From the NCBI GenBank assembly GCA_037131735.1, contig JBAXQM010000007.1, positions 43,909-107,908 of the forward strand: a stretch of 64,000 nt of DNA, in the 5' to 3' direction. Positions 18,108 to 27,617 of this stretch are shown piece by piece; position 1 is the stretch's first letter, and the number at the start of each line of letters is the position of its first letter. Both the position numbers and the translations under genes were made by a program. The stretch is from CAIUPE01 sp037131735 (GTDB lineage Bacteria > Pseudomonadota > Alphaproteobacteria > Rhizobiales > Beijerinckiaceae). The notes beneath the pieces are model-generated. The model ran no database searches, was not told the DNA's origin, and saw only the letters and a program-made list of their open reading frames with translations.

Positions 18108-19180
18108 CAGAAAGCGGGCTTGCCGTGATAACGGACGCGCGGGCCTTTGCCGTCATCAGCTGTAAGGCGCCCGAAGCTGACCGGTTCTTCACCCTGATCG
18201 CGGAGCGCTTTCGTAACCGAGGCCTCATCCGCTGCGCCACACACGACAATCATGCCTATCCCGCAATTGAAGGTGCGGAGCATTTCCTCATCGGCGACGC
18301 CGCCCGTGCGGGCGAGCCATTGGAACACGGGCAAGACGGGCAGCGCGTCGAGGTCGAGTTCAGCCGCAACATGAGAGGGGAGAACGCGGGGAATGTTATC
18401 GGGGAAACCACCGCCTGTGATATGCGCCAGCGCCTTGATCCCCGAGGTCGCTTTGAGTGCCGCAAGAAGCGGCTTCACGTAAAGCCGCGTCGGCTCGAGC
18501 AAGGCCGCACCGAGCGTCTTCTCCGGCGCAAACGGAGCGGGTGCCTGATAAGACAGACCCGAACGCTCGACGATCCGGCGCACGAGCGAAAACCCATTCG
18601 AATGGACGCCAGAGGAGCGCAATCCAAGGATCACATCGCCCGGGCCAATATCATTATGCGGAAGGAGATGGCCGCGCTCGGCAGCGCCAACAGCAAAGCC
18701 CGCGAGATCATAGTCACCCTTGGCGTAAAGACCCGGCATCTCGGCGGTCTCACCGCCAATCAGCGCGCAGCCGGACTCAACACATCCCCGCGCGATCCCT
18801 TTGACGATGGCCGCGCCCGCATGGGGGTCGAGTTTTCCGGTTGCATAATAATCGAGGAAGAAGAGTGGCTCCGCACCCTGAACCACGAGATCGTTGACGC
18901 ACATGGCAACAAGATCGATCCCGATCGTGTAATGAATTCCGGTATCGATGGCGATTTTGACTTTTGTGCCGACGCCGTCATTCGCGGCGACAAGAATAGG
19001 GTCCTTGAAACCGGCCGCTTTCAAATCGAAAAGACCACCAAATCCGCCAATCTCAGCATCAGCACCTGGCCGTCTCGTGGCGCGGACATGCGGCTTGATT
19101 TCCTCGACCATGGAATTACCGGCATCGATATCGACGCCGGATTGGGCATAGGTCAGGCCATTCGGTGGAGGGGTCGCCAT
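18107..19180 (-). CDS. purM: phosphoribosylformylglycinamidine cyclo-ligase
   Basis: A 357-residue AIR synthetase, the fifth step of purine synthesis. The family features TYAQSGVDIDAGN, VAANDGVGTKVKIA and IGGETAEMPG are all present, and the length is normal. It is the first gene of the purM-purN pair. It is divergent from the phosphatidyltransferase gene across 117 bp, in which I see no recognisable operator. A long open frame on the opposite strand through this gene is a composition artefact. Confidence 0.97.
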   Translation of the reverse strand: MATPPPNGLTYAQSGVDIDAGNSMVEEIKPHVRATRRPGADAEIGGFGGLFDLKAAGFKDPILVAANDGVGTKVKIAIDTGIHYTIGIDLVAMCVNDLVVQGAEPLFFLDYYATGKLDPHAGAAIVKGIARGCVESGCALIGGETAEMPGLYAKGDYDLAGFAVGAAERGHLLPHNDIGPGDVILGLRSSGVHSNGFSLVRRIVERSGLSYQAPAPFAPEKTLGAALLEPTRLYVKPLLAALKATSGIKALAHITGGGFPDNIPRVLPSHVAAELDLDALPVLPVFQWLARTGGVADEEMLRTFNCGIGMIVVCGAADEASVTKALRDQGEEPVSFGRLTADDGKGPRVRYHGKPAF

Positions 19181-19297
19181 GCTGGTCCGCTTTCGTTTTT
19201 GGCTCCTAGTCGGGTTACGCCGTCAAATTCCGCCTTGCAAGCGGGCGGCCGCTTTACCACATCGCAATTATGTCGAAATCCGTGCATAGGTGAGGGA

Positions 19298-19834
19298 ATG
19301 CTCCCCAATCTCATCTCAATCCTGCGTCTCTTTCTGGTTCCGCTCATTGTCGCGCTCATTCTCGACGGCGATTGGGGGTGGGCGCTTTTCGGATTTCTGA
19401 TTGCGGGCGTGTCCGATGCGATTGACGGATTCATTGCTCGCCACTTCGATATGCGCACGGAATTGGGGGCTTATCTCGATCCGCTCGCGGATAAGGCGCT
19501 GCTTGTTTCCATTTTCGTGACACTTGCTCTTGTGGGCCAAATTCCGGGCTGGCTCACGATTATGGTCGTCACGCGCGATGTGATGATTGTCGGCGGGATT
19601 ATTCTGGCTTGGCTATTGGGCTCACCGATTGCCGTGAATCCGGTTTTTCTTTCAAAAGTGAACACGGTTGGCCAAATTGGTTTCGGCGTTATGGTTTTAT
19701 CCGTCAAAGCCTTTGATTTATCTCTTTCAAGCCTTGTGCATTACGGGGGCTACTGCGTTGCAGCCCTAACAGCCGCCTCGATGCTCGTTTATGTCATCCA
19801 ATGGCTCAATCATTTCTCGGAAGCTCCTGAATGA
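19298..19834 (+). CDS. CDP-alcohol phosphatidyltransferase, PgsA-like
   Basis: A 178-residue integral membrane enzyme. The complete family signature D-x2-D-G-x2-A-R-x8-G-x3-D-x3-D spans about residues 43-69. About four to five hydrophobic segments follow, including WLTIMVVTRDVMIVGGIILA. By size and by the LPNLISILRL N terminus it resembles phosphatidylglycerophosphate synthases and the related alphaproteobacterial paralogue found beside hdaA, so PGP synthesis is likely but not certain. The start at 19298 follows GGTGAGGGA. The stop overlaps the hdaA start (ATGA), so the two are translationally coupled. Confidence 0.88.
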   Translation: MLPNLISILRLFLVPLIVALILDGDWGWALFGFLIAGVSDAIDGFIARHFDMRTELGAYLDPLADKALLVSIFVTLALVGQIPGWLTIMVVTRDVMIVGGIILAWLLGSPIAVNPVFLSKVNTVGQIGFGVMVLSVKAFDLSLSSLVHYGGYCVAALTAASMLVYVIQWLNHFSEAPE

Positions 19835-20529
19835 ACGAAAAACCCCGCCAGATTCCGCTCGACCTTCCGGTCGCCGAGCGGTTGGAGGCTGAGGATTTTC
19901 TCGTAAGTCCGAGCAATGAGGCGGCATTTAACCGTATCGAAGCCTGGCCGGCATGGTTGGATCCGATCTTGTTGCTCATCGGGCCGGAATCGAGCGGTAA
20001 GTCGCATCTCGCAACTATATGGGCACTGAAAGCGCGCGCTTGGACGATTAAGGCCGCCGATATCACAACGGAGCGCGTGCCCCATCTCGTCTCAAACGGC
20101 GCGCTAGTGATTGAGGATGCTGATCGCGGCGTTGATGAACACGCGATGTTTCATTTGTTGAACGCATCGCGTGAAAAGCGCGGTTTTGTGGTGATCACGG
20201 CGCGTAAAATGCCTGATCTCTGGGGTCTCAAGACGCCCGATCTTGTTTCGCGTTTACGTCTTGCCCCATCAGTAACAATCGAGCAGCCGGATGAAGCGCT
20301 GTTGCAAGCGGTGCTGGTTAAACTCTTCGTTGACCGGCAATTAGTGGTTGATACCGCTTTGATCGGCACTTTGACCAAACGGATTGACCGGTCAATTGCG
20401 GCGGCGCGGCAAGCCGTGGAGCGTCTTGATCGCGAGGCACTCGCACAAGGGCGACGGGTTAATCGGGGATTGGCGCTCGATCTCTTCCATGAAAATCCAA
20501 CGGACCCGCTTGAGGTCGAGCCAAACTAG
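19831..20529 (+). CDS. hdaA: HdaA, DnaA-inactivating AAA+ protein
   Basis: A 232-residue DnaA-related ATPase lacking the DNA-binding domain IV. An N-terminal clamp-binding-type segment QIPLDLPV (residues 7-14) is followed by Walker A GPESSGKSH and Walker B LVIEDAD; the helical lid ends near residue 220. In Caulobacter HdaA binds the DNA polymerase sliding clamp and stimulates ATP hydrolysis by DnaA, restraining re-initiation. The position downstream of a CDP-alcohol phosphatidyltransferase and upstream of ppk matches alphaproteobacterial hdaA loci. The 4-bp overlap with the upstream gene indicates coupled translation. Confidence 0.9.
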   Translation: MNEKPRQIPLDLPVAERLEAEDFLVSPSNEAAFNRIEAWPAWLDPILLLIGPESSGKSHLATIWALKARAWTIKAADITTERVPHLVSNGALVIEDADRGVDEHAMFHLLNASREKRGFVVITARKMPDLWGLKTPDLVSRLRLAPSVTIEQPDEALLQAVLVKLFVDRQLVVDTALIGTLTKRIDRSIAAARQAVERLDREALAQGRRVNRGLALDLFHENPTDPLEVEPN

Positions 20530-20586
20530 TTTGTGCTCGCATTAACCCTCTTCAGAATTGGCGGGTTGCGGAACATGGTCACTTTC

Positions 20587-20604
20587 GTGTCAAATGACCG
20601 TCAT
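20587..20604 (+). promoter_or_regulatory. candidate Pho box upstream of ppk
   Basis: Two heptamers, GTGTCAA (20587-20593) and CCGTCAT (20598-20604), are separated by four bases. This is the spacing of the PhoB direct repeat CTGTCAT-N4-CTGTCAT, and they match it at 5/7 and 6/7 positions. They sit 53 bp before the ppk start, in the only gap between hdaA and ppk. Confidence 0.45.
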
Positions 20605-20656
20605 AATTCTTTGAAATAACACCATTTCTTATTTGAATTGATCGGAGTCTGGGGCC

Positions 20657-22888
20657 GTGCCTCATACGAAAAAGGCAAGCTCGGTATTAGCACGGGCGCG
20701 GGCAACGGGACCGCGCACGCCGGCGACGCTTGCCAAATCGCCAAGACGTTTCATCAATCGCGAATTGTCATGGTTACAATTTAACCGGCGCGTTCTTGAA
20801 GAGTCTGCAAATAGCGGCCATCCGCTTCTTGAACAGCTTCGCTTTTTGTCGATCTCGGCCACCAATCTCGATGAATTCTTTATGGTGCGCGTTGCGGGTT
20901 TGCGCGGGCAGGTGACATCCGATGTTGCGGAAATGTCCGAAGATGGCATGAGCCCACTCGAGCAATTGGCGCGTATCGGTGAAGAGGTGACGCAACTTTG
21001 CGCTGATCAACAGGCGCGGTGGCGTGATTTGCGCGGCAAGCTCAACGACGCGGGCGTGTCACTCGTTGAAGGTGATGGTTTAACGGATGATGAGCGCACG
21101 TGGCTTGATACTTATTTTGTCGAACAAATTTTTCCTGTGTTAACGCCGCTTGCGGTTGATCCGGCGCATCCATTTCCTTTCATTCCCAATCTCGGCTTTT
21201 CGCTCGCGCTTACTTTGGCACGGGTAAGAGATGGCCGTGCATTGAATGCGTTAATCCGAATACCTAGTAAAATTGATCGCTTCATTCGTCTTCCCTCTGT
21301 CGTACAAACGGATGAAGATGCGCCACAACCCGTGCGCTTCATCGCGCTCGAAAATGCGATTGGTTTGTTTATCAGTCGGTTATTCCCCGGTTATAGCGTG
21401 AAAGGACTCGGTGCTTTCCGCGTGATCCGTGATAGCGATATCGAAATTGAAGAAGAAGCCGAAGATCTTGTGCGTCTTTTCGAGACTGCATTGAAGCAAA
21501 GACGTCGCGGTTCAGTTATTCGGTTGGAAGTTGACGCGGGAATGCCCGCTGAAATTCGTCAATTTGTTGTCGAAGAGTTTCTTGTGGCACCTGATGCGGT
21601 GTTCGAGATTGATGGCATGCTGGCGCTCAATGATTTGTCGCAGCTTGTTGGCGTTGATCGCCCAGATCTCAAATTTATTCCCTATAATCCGCGTTTTCCT
21701 GAGCGTATACGCGATCATGGCGGTGATTGCTTCGCCGCGATCCGCGAAAAAGATCTCATCGTTCATCACCCCTATGAGAGCTTCGACGTTGTTGTGAATT
21801 TCTTGCAACAAGCGGCGCGTGATCCGAATGTTGTGGCGATTAAACAAACGCTCTATCGCACCTCGAATGATAGCCCGATCGTGAAAGCCCTCACTGAAGC
21901 GGCTGAAGCTGGTAAATCGGTAACGGCGCTGGTTGAACTCAAGGCGCGTTTCGATGAAGAAGCAAATATCCGCTGGGCACGCGATCTTGAGCGCGCTGGT
22001 GTGCAGGTTGTTTTTGGATTTATTGAGTTAAAAACGCACGCGAAATTGTCGATGGTGATCCGGCGTGAATCGGGTCAACTCGTTACATACTGCCATTTGG
22101 GCACAGGTAACTATCATCCTATTACCGCGCGCGTTTATACGGATCTTTCATTCTTTACTGCTGATCCGGCGATGGCGCGCGATGTGGCGCGTATCTTCAA
22201 TTATATCACGGGCTATGCCGAGCCCACACATCTTGAACGCTTGTCGGCATCACCTTTAACGCTCAAAAAAACGCTTCTCGATAACATCGCGAAAGAAATT
22301 GAATTTGCGAAAGCGGGAAAGCCTGCAGCGATCTGGTGTAAATGTAATTCGCTCGTTGATCCGATGATCATCGACGCGTTTTATGAGGCGAGCCAAGCCG
22401 GTGTCGAGATCGACCTCGTTGTGCGCGGCATCTGTTGCTTGCGTCCCGGCATCCCGGGCTTCTCAGAGCGCATTCGGGTAAAATCGATTGTCGGTCGCTT
22501 TTTGGAACACACGCGAATTTACGCGTTCGGCAATGGGCATGGCCTTCCTCATGCGAAGGCCAAGGTTTATATTTCCTCAGCCGACCTCATGCAGCGCAAT
22601 CTTGATCGCCGCGTCGAAGTATTGATTCCGATTCTCAACCCTACCGTGCATGAACAGGTCCTCGACCAAATTATGGTCGTAAATCTGAACGATAATGAGC
22701 AAAGCTGGCGTATTAATGCCGATGGCACGTCTACGCGGATGGAAAAGGCTGAAGGTGATGCGCCTTCAAACGCCCATCAATATTTTATGACGAATCCGAG
22801 CCTTTCGGGGCGTGGCAAGGGCGTAAAAAAATCCTCCTCAAAAAATATCCGATCCGGTTCCACAAAAGAAATTCGTCACGATACGTGA
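20657..22888 (+). CDS. ppk: polyphosphate kinase 1
   Basis: A 743-residue PPK1 that polymerises the gamma phosphate of ATP into inorganic polyphosphate. It starts at a GTG. After a basic N-terminal extension (residues 1-30), the N domain opens with RFINRELSWLQFNRRVLEE. The catalytic half contains ELKTHAKLSMVIRR, with the autophosphorylated His, and CHLGTGNYHP. The C terminus is Ser/Lys-rich. ppx follows after 19 bp, giving a polyphosphate synthesis/degradation operon, possibly under PhoB control. Confidence 0.97.
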   Translation: MPHTKKASSVLARARATGPRTPATLAKSPRRFINRELSWLQFNRRVLEESANSGHPLLEQLRFLSISATNLDEFFMVRVAGLRGQVTSDVAEMSEDGMSPLEQLARIGEEVTQLCADQQARWRDLRGKLNDAGVSLVEGDGLTDDERTWLDTYFVEQIFPVLTPLAVDPAHPFPFIPNLGFSLALTLARVRDGRALNALIRIPSKIDRFIRLPSVVQTDEDAPQPVRFIALENAIGLFISRLFPGYSVKGLGAFRVIRDSDIEIEEEAEDLVRLFETALKQRRRGSVIRLEVDAGMPAEIRQFVVEEFLVAPDAVFEIDGMLALNDLSQLVGVDRPDLKFIPYNPRFPERIRDHGGDCFAAIREKDLIVHHPYESFDVVVNFLQQAARDPNVVAIKQTLYRTSNDSPIVKALTEAAEAGKSVTALVELKARFDEEANIRWARDLERAGVQVVFGFIELKTHAKLSMVIRRESGQLVTYCHLGTGNYHPITARVYTDLSFFTADPAMARDVARIFNYITGYAEPTHLERLSASPLTLKKTLLDNIAKEIEFAKAGKPAAIWCKCNSLVDPMIIDAFYEASQAGVEIDLVVRGICCLRPGIPGFSERIRVKSIVGRFLEHTRIYAFGNGHGLPHAKAKVYISSADLMQRNLDRRVEVLIPILNPTVHEQVLDQIMVVNLNDNEQSWRINADGTSTRMEKAEGDAPSNAHQYFMTNPSLSGRGKGVKKSSSKNIRSGSTKEIRHDT

Positions 22889-22907
22889 AATTTTTTCGGA
22901 ACTGCTT

Positions 22908-24452
22908 ATGATCCGGCGCGAATCAAAGCGGATGGGAGTCATGCCGAAAAACGCGCAGGGCCGATTGAAAATCGGGAAACCCTTGGCCATTGTCGATATC
23001 GGGTCGAATTCGGTGCGTCTCGTGGCCTATGAAGGGCTGACACGTTCGCCAACACCCATCTTCAATGAAAAAGCGCTTTGCGGTCTGGGTCGTGGTGTAT
23101 TGGCGACAGGGCTTCTTGCCGAAGACGCGATGGAAAAAGCCTATGAGGCTTTGCGCCGCTATCGCGTTTTATGCGACATTATGAAAATCAGAGATGTGCA
23201 GGTTATCGCGACCGCCGCCGCGCGCGATGCGATTAATGGCAAAGATTTTCTCAAAGAATGTTCGCGTATCATGCGCACCGAAGCGCAGTTGCTGACCGGC
23301 AAGCGCGAAGCCACGTTATCGGCTCTTGGCGTGGCTTATGGGATCCATAACGCGGAAGGATTGGTCGCCGATTTGGGCGGCGGCTCGCTCGAATTGATTT
23401 CCGTTAAAGGCGCAACATTAGGGAACGGGGTTACGCTCCCTATCGGTGTACTTTCTTTGCAGGACTTGTCCGGGGGCAATCTCAAGAAAGCGCAAAAGAT
23501 CATTCGCGATGAGCTTGATGATTTACCTCAGTTAAAAGCAGCGAAGGGCAAATCGATTTATGTGATCGGGGGAACTTGGCGCGCGCTTGCAAGGCTTCAT
23601 ATGAAACAGCGGGGCTATCCGCTTCAAGTCATGCATAATTATGTGATCCCCGTGCGTGACGCTAAAGATTTCACAGCCCTTGTTGAACGCGTCTCGACCG
23701 AGACAATCGACTCGATTGAAGCCGTCTCAGCAGCTCGGCGTCCCTTGATTGCCTATGGCGCTCTCGTTCTTGAAGAACTCATCAAAAAATGCGCGCCCAT
23801 TGATATTATCGTCTCCGCGCTGGGTGTGCGTGAAGGGTTGATTTTCGAACGGCTTCCAAAAAAGCAATTGAAGGAAGATCCACTGATCCGCGCGGCACAT
23901 GATTTGAACATTCTCCGATCGCGCTCCCCTGAGCATTGCGAAGAGATTATTGGATGGACCGATCTGTTTATGAAATCGGCCCATTTTGAAGAGACAGTGG
24001 ATGAAAAACGTTTGCGCCATGCCGCGTGTCTTTTGGCCGATATTGGGTGGCGGGCCCATCCTGATTATCGGGGCGAGCAATCTTTGAATATTATTGCGAA
24101 TGCGAGCTTTATCGGCGTTGATCATCCGGGCCGCGTTTACCTCGCACTTGCGGTTGCCTATCGCCATATGGGTCTGAGCGAAGATCAAATTAGTCCGCGT
24201 TTGCGCGAATTAGCCACAAGCCGCATGTTGGACCGCGCGCGAATTCTCGGCGGCGTTTTGCGTGTCGCTTATCTTATAACCGCAGCGATGCCGGGCGTTC
24301 TTCAATATACGCCGTTATATTGCACCAAAGACGCACTTATTTTGGAAATTCCACACGAGCTTGCGCCGCTTGCGGGTGAGCGCGTATTTAATCGCTTGAA
24401 GGCGCTTGCCCGTATCATCGGCAGAGTGCCGAAGCTTATCGTTGAAGATTAA
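22908..24452 (+). CDS. ppx: exopolyphosphatase, Ppx/GppA family
   Basis: A protein of up to 514 residues of the ASKHA-fold Ppx/GppA family, which releases phosphate from polyphosphate ends or hydrolyses pppGpp. Motifs include the phosphate-1 loop AIVDIGSNSVRLV, LLTGKREA and LVADLGGGSLELI. A C-terminal HD-like helical domain completes it. In-frame ATGs at 22932 and 22941 are alternative starts; the latter has GGGAG too close upstream, so the start remains uncertain. The coupling with ppk favours polyphosphate as substrate. The stop overlaps the convergent rnd by 4 bp. Confidence 0.93.
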   Translation: MIRRESKRMGVMPKNAQGRLKIGKPLAIVDIGSNSVRLVAYEGLTRSPTPIFNEKALCGLGRGVLATGLLAEDAMEKAYEALRRYRVLCDIMKIRDVQVIATAAARDAINGKDFLKECSRIMRTEAQLLTGKREATLSALGVAYGIHNAEGLVADLGGGSLELISVKGATLGNGVTLPIGVLSLQDLSGGNLKKAQKIIRDELDDLPQLKAAKGKSIYVIGGTWRALARLHMKQRGYPLQVMHNYVIPVRDAKDFTALVERVSTETIDSIEAVSAARRPLIAYGALVLEELIKKCAPIDIIVSALGVREGLIFERLPKKQLKEDPLIRAAHDLNILRSRSPEHCEEIIGWTDLFMKSAHFEETVDEKRLRHAACLLADIGWRAHPDYRGEQSLNIIANASFIGVDHPGRVYLALAVAYRHMGLSEDQISPRLRELATSRMLDRARILGGVLRVAYLITAAMPGVLQYTPLYCTKDALILEIPHELAPLAGERVFNRLKALARIIGRVPKLIVED

Positions 24453-25603
24453 GTCTCGTTACGAGGCAAGGCGACGACACGGCCTTTTGAGAAGGCGAGC
24501 GCTAAATTGCCGTTTTTCAATTCAACCGCATGCTGCCCGAAGATTTTATAACGCCATCCTTTAAGGGCTTGCACATCGGCATTGTCATCAGCCGCGATAG
24601 ATTCAAGATCGTCGACTGTAGCGATGAGTTTTGCTGCAACACCTTCTTTATCGCATGTCATGCGCAAGAGGACTTTGAGCAATTCTACAGCGGCAGGATT
24701 ATACGCCTTGCGTTCTGTTCGTTCGATAACCGGAATTGTTGATGGCTCGCGGGCTAAGCCTTTTTCGACAAGGGCTAAAATTTCAGTACCCACGCGCGAG
24801 CGCTCAAAGCCATTGGGGACCGAACGTAATTTACCGAGAGACTCAACCGAGCGCGGCGCTGAGGTGGCGATATCGATAATTGCATCATCTTTCAAAACAC
24901 GCGAACGCGGGACATTGCGGCTTCGTGCTTCGGTTTCGCGCCACGCGGCGATTTCCATGAGAACGGCAAGATCACGGGGTTTACGAATGCGACCGCTCAG
25001 GCGACGCCATGAGTCTTCCGGCTTCAGATCATAGGTTTCCGGGGAGGTGAGCACACGCATCTCGTCGGCCAACCATGGCTCGCGGCCTGAAGCGGTGAGT
25101 TTATCGAGAAGCGCCTTATAGATAACGCGCAGATGGGTGACGTCAGCACGCGCATAATTCAGCTGTGCATCGGAGAGGGGCCGTTGTGACCAATCCGTGT
25201 AACGCGAGGATTTGTCGATCCGCGCCTTGGCGAGATCATGGGCCAACTGCTCATAGCCGACGCTATCGCCATAGCCCGCCACCATTGCCGCGACTTGCGT
25301 GTCGAAACAGGGGCTGGGGATGCAGCGATCAAGGATCCAGAGAATTTCGATGTCCTGCCGGCCGGAATGGAACACCTTGACCACGCTTTCCTTGCGCATC
25401 AGGGCAAAGAAGGAGGTCAAATCAATATCGGGCGCTAAAGGGTCAATAAGGACGTCTTCGTCCTCGCTCGCCAACTGAATCAGGCATAATTTCGGGAAAA
25501 AGGTCGTTTCCCGCATGAATTCCGTGTCGATTGTCACAAAATCATGTGAGCCAAGTCTTTGGCAGGCCGCGTCCAGCGCCGCAGTATTAGTGATCAAGGG
25601 CAT
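24449..25603 (-). CDS. rnd: ribonuclease D
   Basis: A 384-residue 3'-5' exoribonuclease of the DEDDy class, used in tRNA 3' maturation. Exo I is FVTIDTEFMRE (Asp and Glu), Exo II lies around FHSGRQDIEIL, and Exo III is LNYARADVTHL with the diagnostic Tyr and Asp. HRDC-type helices fill the C-terminal half. It is convergent with ppx and divergent from aspS, with 162 bp in between. Confidence 0.96.
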   Translation of the reverse strand: MPLITNTAALDAACQRLGSHDFVTIDTEFMRETTFFPKLCLIQLASEDEDVLIDPLAPDIDLTSFFALMRKESVVKVFHSGRQDIEILWILDRCIPSPCFDTQVAAMVAGYGDSVGYEQLAHDLAKARIDKSSRYTDWSQRPLSDAQLNYARADVTHLRVIYKALLDKLTASGREPWLADEMRVLTSPETYDLKPEDSWRRLSGRIRKPRDLAVLMEIAAWRETEARSRNVPRSRVLKDDAIIDIATSAPRSVESLGKLRSVPNGFERSRVGTEILALVEKGLAREPSTIPVIERTERKAYNPAAVELLKVLLRMTCDKEGVAAKLIATVDDLESIAADDNADVQALKGWRYKIFGQHAVELKNGNLALAFSKGRVVALPRNET

Positions 25604-25765
25604 GGTTGGATGAACAAAATTTACGAATCATGGGCCAAGAGGAAGATGGGTGTTAGCACGAGTTCCGGCAAAATGTCTGCCAAGCCCGCTTTCTCTTGAC
25701 AAGGGCGGGCGGCGCATGCGTTTTCCGGGTCAAATTTCCCTCGCCGACGGTCAAAAGAGGTCCTA

Positions 25766-27565
25766 ATGCATCGTTATCGTTCGCATAATTGTGGCGCGCT
25801 CCGTGAGAGCGATGTCGGCCAAGAGGTTCGGCTTTCGGGCTGGTGCCACCGCATCCGCGACCATGGCGGCGTGCTCTTTATCGATTTGCGTGACCATTAT
25901 GGCCTCACCCAATGCGTAATTGATCCGGATTCCAAGGCCTTCAAGCTGGCCGAAACATTGCGCTCGGAATGGGTGGTGCGGGTAGATGGCAAGGCGCGTC
26001 TGCGTCCTACTGGCACCGAGAACCGCGATCTGCCAACCGGCCTCATTGAAATCTATGTAAGCGAGATTGAAGTGCTCGGTCCGGCAAAGGAATTGCCGTT
26101 GCAAGTGTTTGGGGATCAGCCCTTCCCGGAAGAGACGCGTCTCACTTACCGCTTCCTCGATCTTCGTCGCGAGACGCTACACAACAACATCATGACGCGC
26201 GTCAAAGTGATCGACGCGATGCGCGAGAAGATGAAGGCGCAAGGCTTCAACGAATTCGCGACGCCCATTCTGACAGCATCGTCACCGGAAGGTGCGCGCG
26301 ACTTTCTTGTGCCGTCACGCATTCATCCTGGTAAATTTTACGCGCTGCCGCAAGCGCCACAGCAATACAAGCAGCTTTTGATGATGGCGGGCTTCGACCG
26401 CTATTTCCAAATCGCGCCGTGTTTTCGCGATGAGGATCCGCGCGCGGATCGGTTGCCGGGCGAATTCTATCAGCTCGATTTGGAAATGAGCTTTGTTGAG
26501 CAGGAAGATATTTTTGCAGCCGTCGAACCGGTTGTTGGCGGTATCTTCCGCGATTTCGGTAAGGGCAAACATGTGACGCCGTCGCCATGGCCGCGCATTC
26601 CCTATGCGACATCAATGGAAAAATATGGCTCCGACAAGCCCGATCTTCGAATCCGCAATCCTTACACGAATGCACCGCTTGAAATGGCCGATGTGTCGGA
26701 TCATTTCCGTGGATCAAACTTCAAAGTCTTTGCGCGCATTCTTGAAGATGCCAAGAACCGCGTTTGGGCGATCCCGGCACCATCAGGCGGCCAGCGTACA
26801 TTCTGCGATCGTATGAACTCATGGGCGCAAGGCGAAGGCCAACCGGGCTTGGGTTATATGTTCTGGCGTGAAGGCGAAGAGGGCGCTGCCGGTCCGATTG
26901 CCAACAATATCGGACCAGAACGGGCTGAAGCGATACGCGCGCAATTGGGATTGAAAGCGGGCGACGCCTGTTTCTTTGCTGCTGGTGATCCCGATAAATT
27001 TGCAAAATTTGCAGGCAGCGCACGCATCAAGGTTGGACAAGATCTCAACCTCATTGATGAAAAACGTTATGAGCTTGCTTGGATCGTCGACTTCCCGATG
27101 TTCGAGTATAATGATGAAGATAAGAAGGTCGACTTCTCGCATAATCCATTCTCGATGCCGCAAGGCGGCTTGGACGCATTGACGAGCCAAGATCCGCTGA
27201 CGATCAAAGCCTTCCAATACGATATCGCTTGCAATGGTTTTGAAATCGCATCTGGTGGTATTCGTAATCACAAGCCGGAAGCGATGGTGAAGGCTTTCGA
27301 GATTGCAGGCTATGGCGAAGAAACCGTGATTGAGAAATTCGGTGGCATGTATCGCGCCTTCCAATATGGCGCACCGCCGCATGGCGGCATGGCAGCAGGT
27401 GTTGATCGTATTGTGATGTTGCTTGTCGGCGCACAGAATTTGCGTGAAGTCGCGCTCTTCCCGATGAACCAGCAAGCGCTTGATTTGCTCATGGGTGCGC
27501 CCGCTGAAGCCACACCCAAGCAGATGCGTGAATTACATCTCAGAGTGAACGTACCCGAGAAGTAA
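25766..27565 (+). CDS. aspS: aspartyl-tRNA synthetase, probably non-discriminating (Asp/Asn)
   Basis: A 599-residue bacterial-type class IIb synthetase. The N-terminal OB anticodon-binding domain is followed by the catalytic core with the bacterial GAD insertion. Motif 2 includes FRDEDPRADR and motif 3 GMAAGVDRIVML. His33, in WCHRIRDHGGV, corresponds to the residue that is His in the non-discriminating Pseudomonas enzyme and Leu in the discriminating E. coli one. This suggests that it also aspartylates tRNA-Asn for repair by GatCAB; that is an inference. Start ATG 25766 has AGAGG seven bases upstream. Confidence 0.96.
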   Translation: MHRYRSHNCGALRESDVGQEVRLSGWCHRIRDHGGVLFIDLRDHYGLTQCVIDPDSKAFKLAETLRSEWVVRVDGKARLRPTGTENRDLPTGLIEIYVSEIEVLGPAKELPLQVFGDQPFPEETRLTYRFLDLRRETLHNNIMTRVKVIDAMREKMKAQGFNEFATPILTASSPEGARDFLVPSRIHPGKFYALPQAPQQYKQLLMMAGFDRYFQIAPCFRDEDPRADRLPGEFYQLDLEMSFVEQEDIFAAVEPVVGGIFRDFGKGKHVTPSPWPRIPYATSMEKYGSDKPDLRIRNPYTNAPLEMADVSDHFRGSNFKVFARILEDAKNRVWAIPAPSGGQRTFCDRMNSWAQGEGQPGLGYMFWREGEEGAAGPIANNIGPERAEAIRAQLGLKAGDACFFAAGDPDKFAKFAGSARIKVGQDLNLIDEKRYELAWIVDFPMFEYNDEDKKVDFSHNPFSMPQGGLDALTSQDPLTIKAFQYDIACNGFEIASGGIRNHKPEAMVKAFEIAGYGEETVIEKFGGMYRAFQYGAPPHGGMAAGVDRIVMLLVGAQNLREVALFPMNQQALDLLMGAPAEATPKQMRELHLRVNVPEK

Positions 27566-27617
27566 GAGTTGAGTGTCTGCGCGGGTCATTGTTTCGGGGT
27601 GGTGAGGAGAGAAGAAG

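Noticed and set aside
18125..19297. A long plus-strand open frame running antisense through purM and joining the phosphatidyltransferase frame (569 codons in total).
   Set aside because: It mirrors purM, which has full family motifs on the other strand. The translated N-terminal part has no recognisable domain and is Arg/Gly-rich, as expected of a shadow frame. The real gene begins at ATG 19298.
25685..25710. Inverted repeat GCCCGC/GCGGGC overlapping TTGACA upstream of aspS, considered as an operator.
   Set aside because: A 6-bp GC-only repeat in GC-rich sequence is weak evidence, and no convincing -10 follows the TTGACA.
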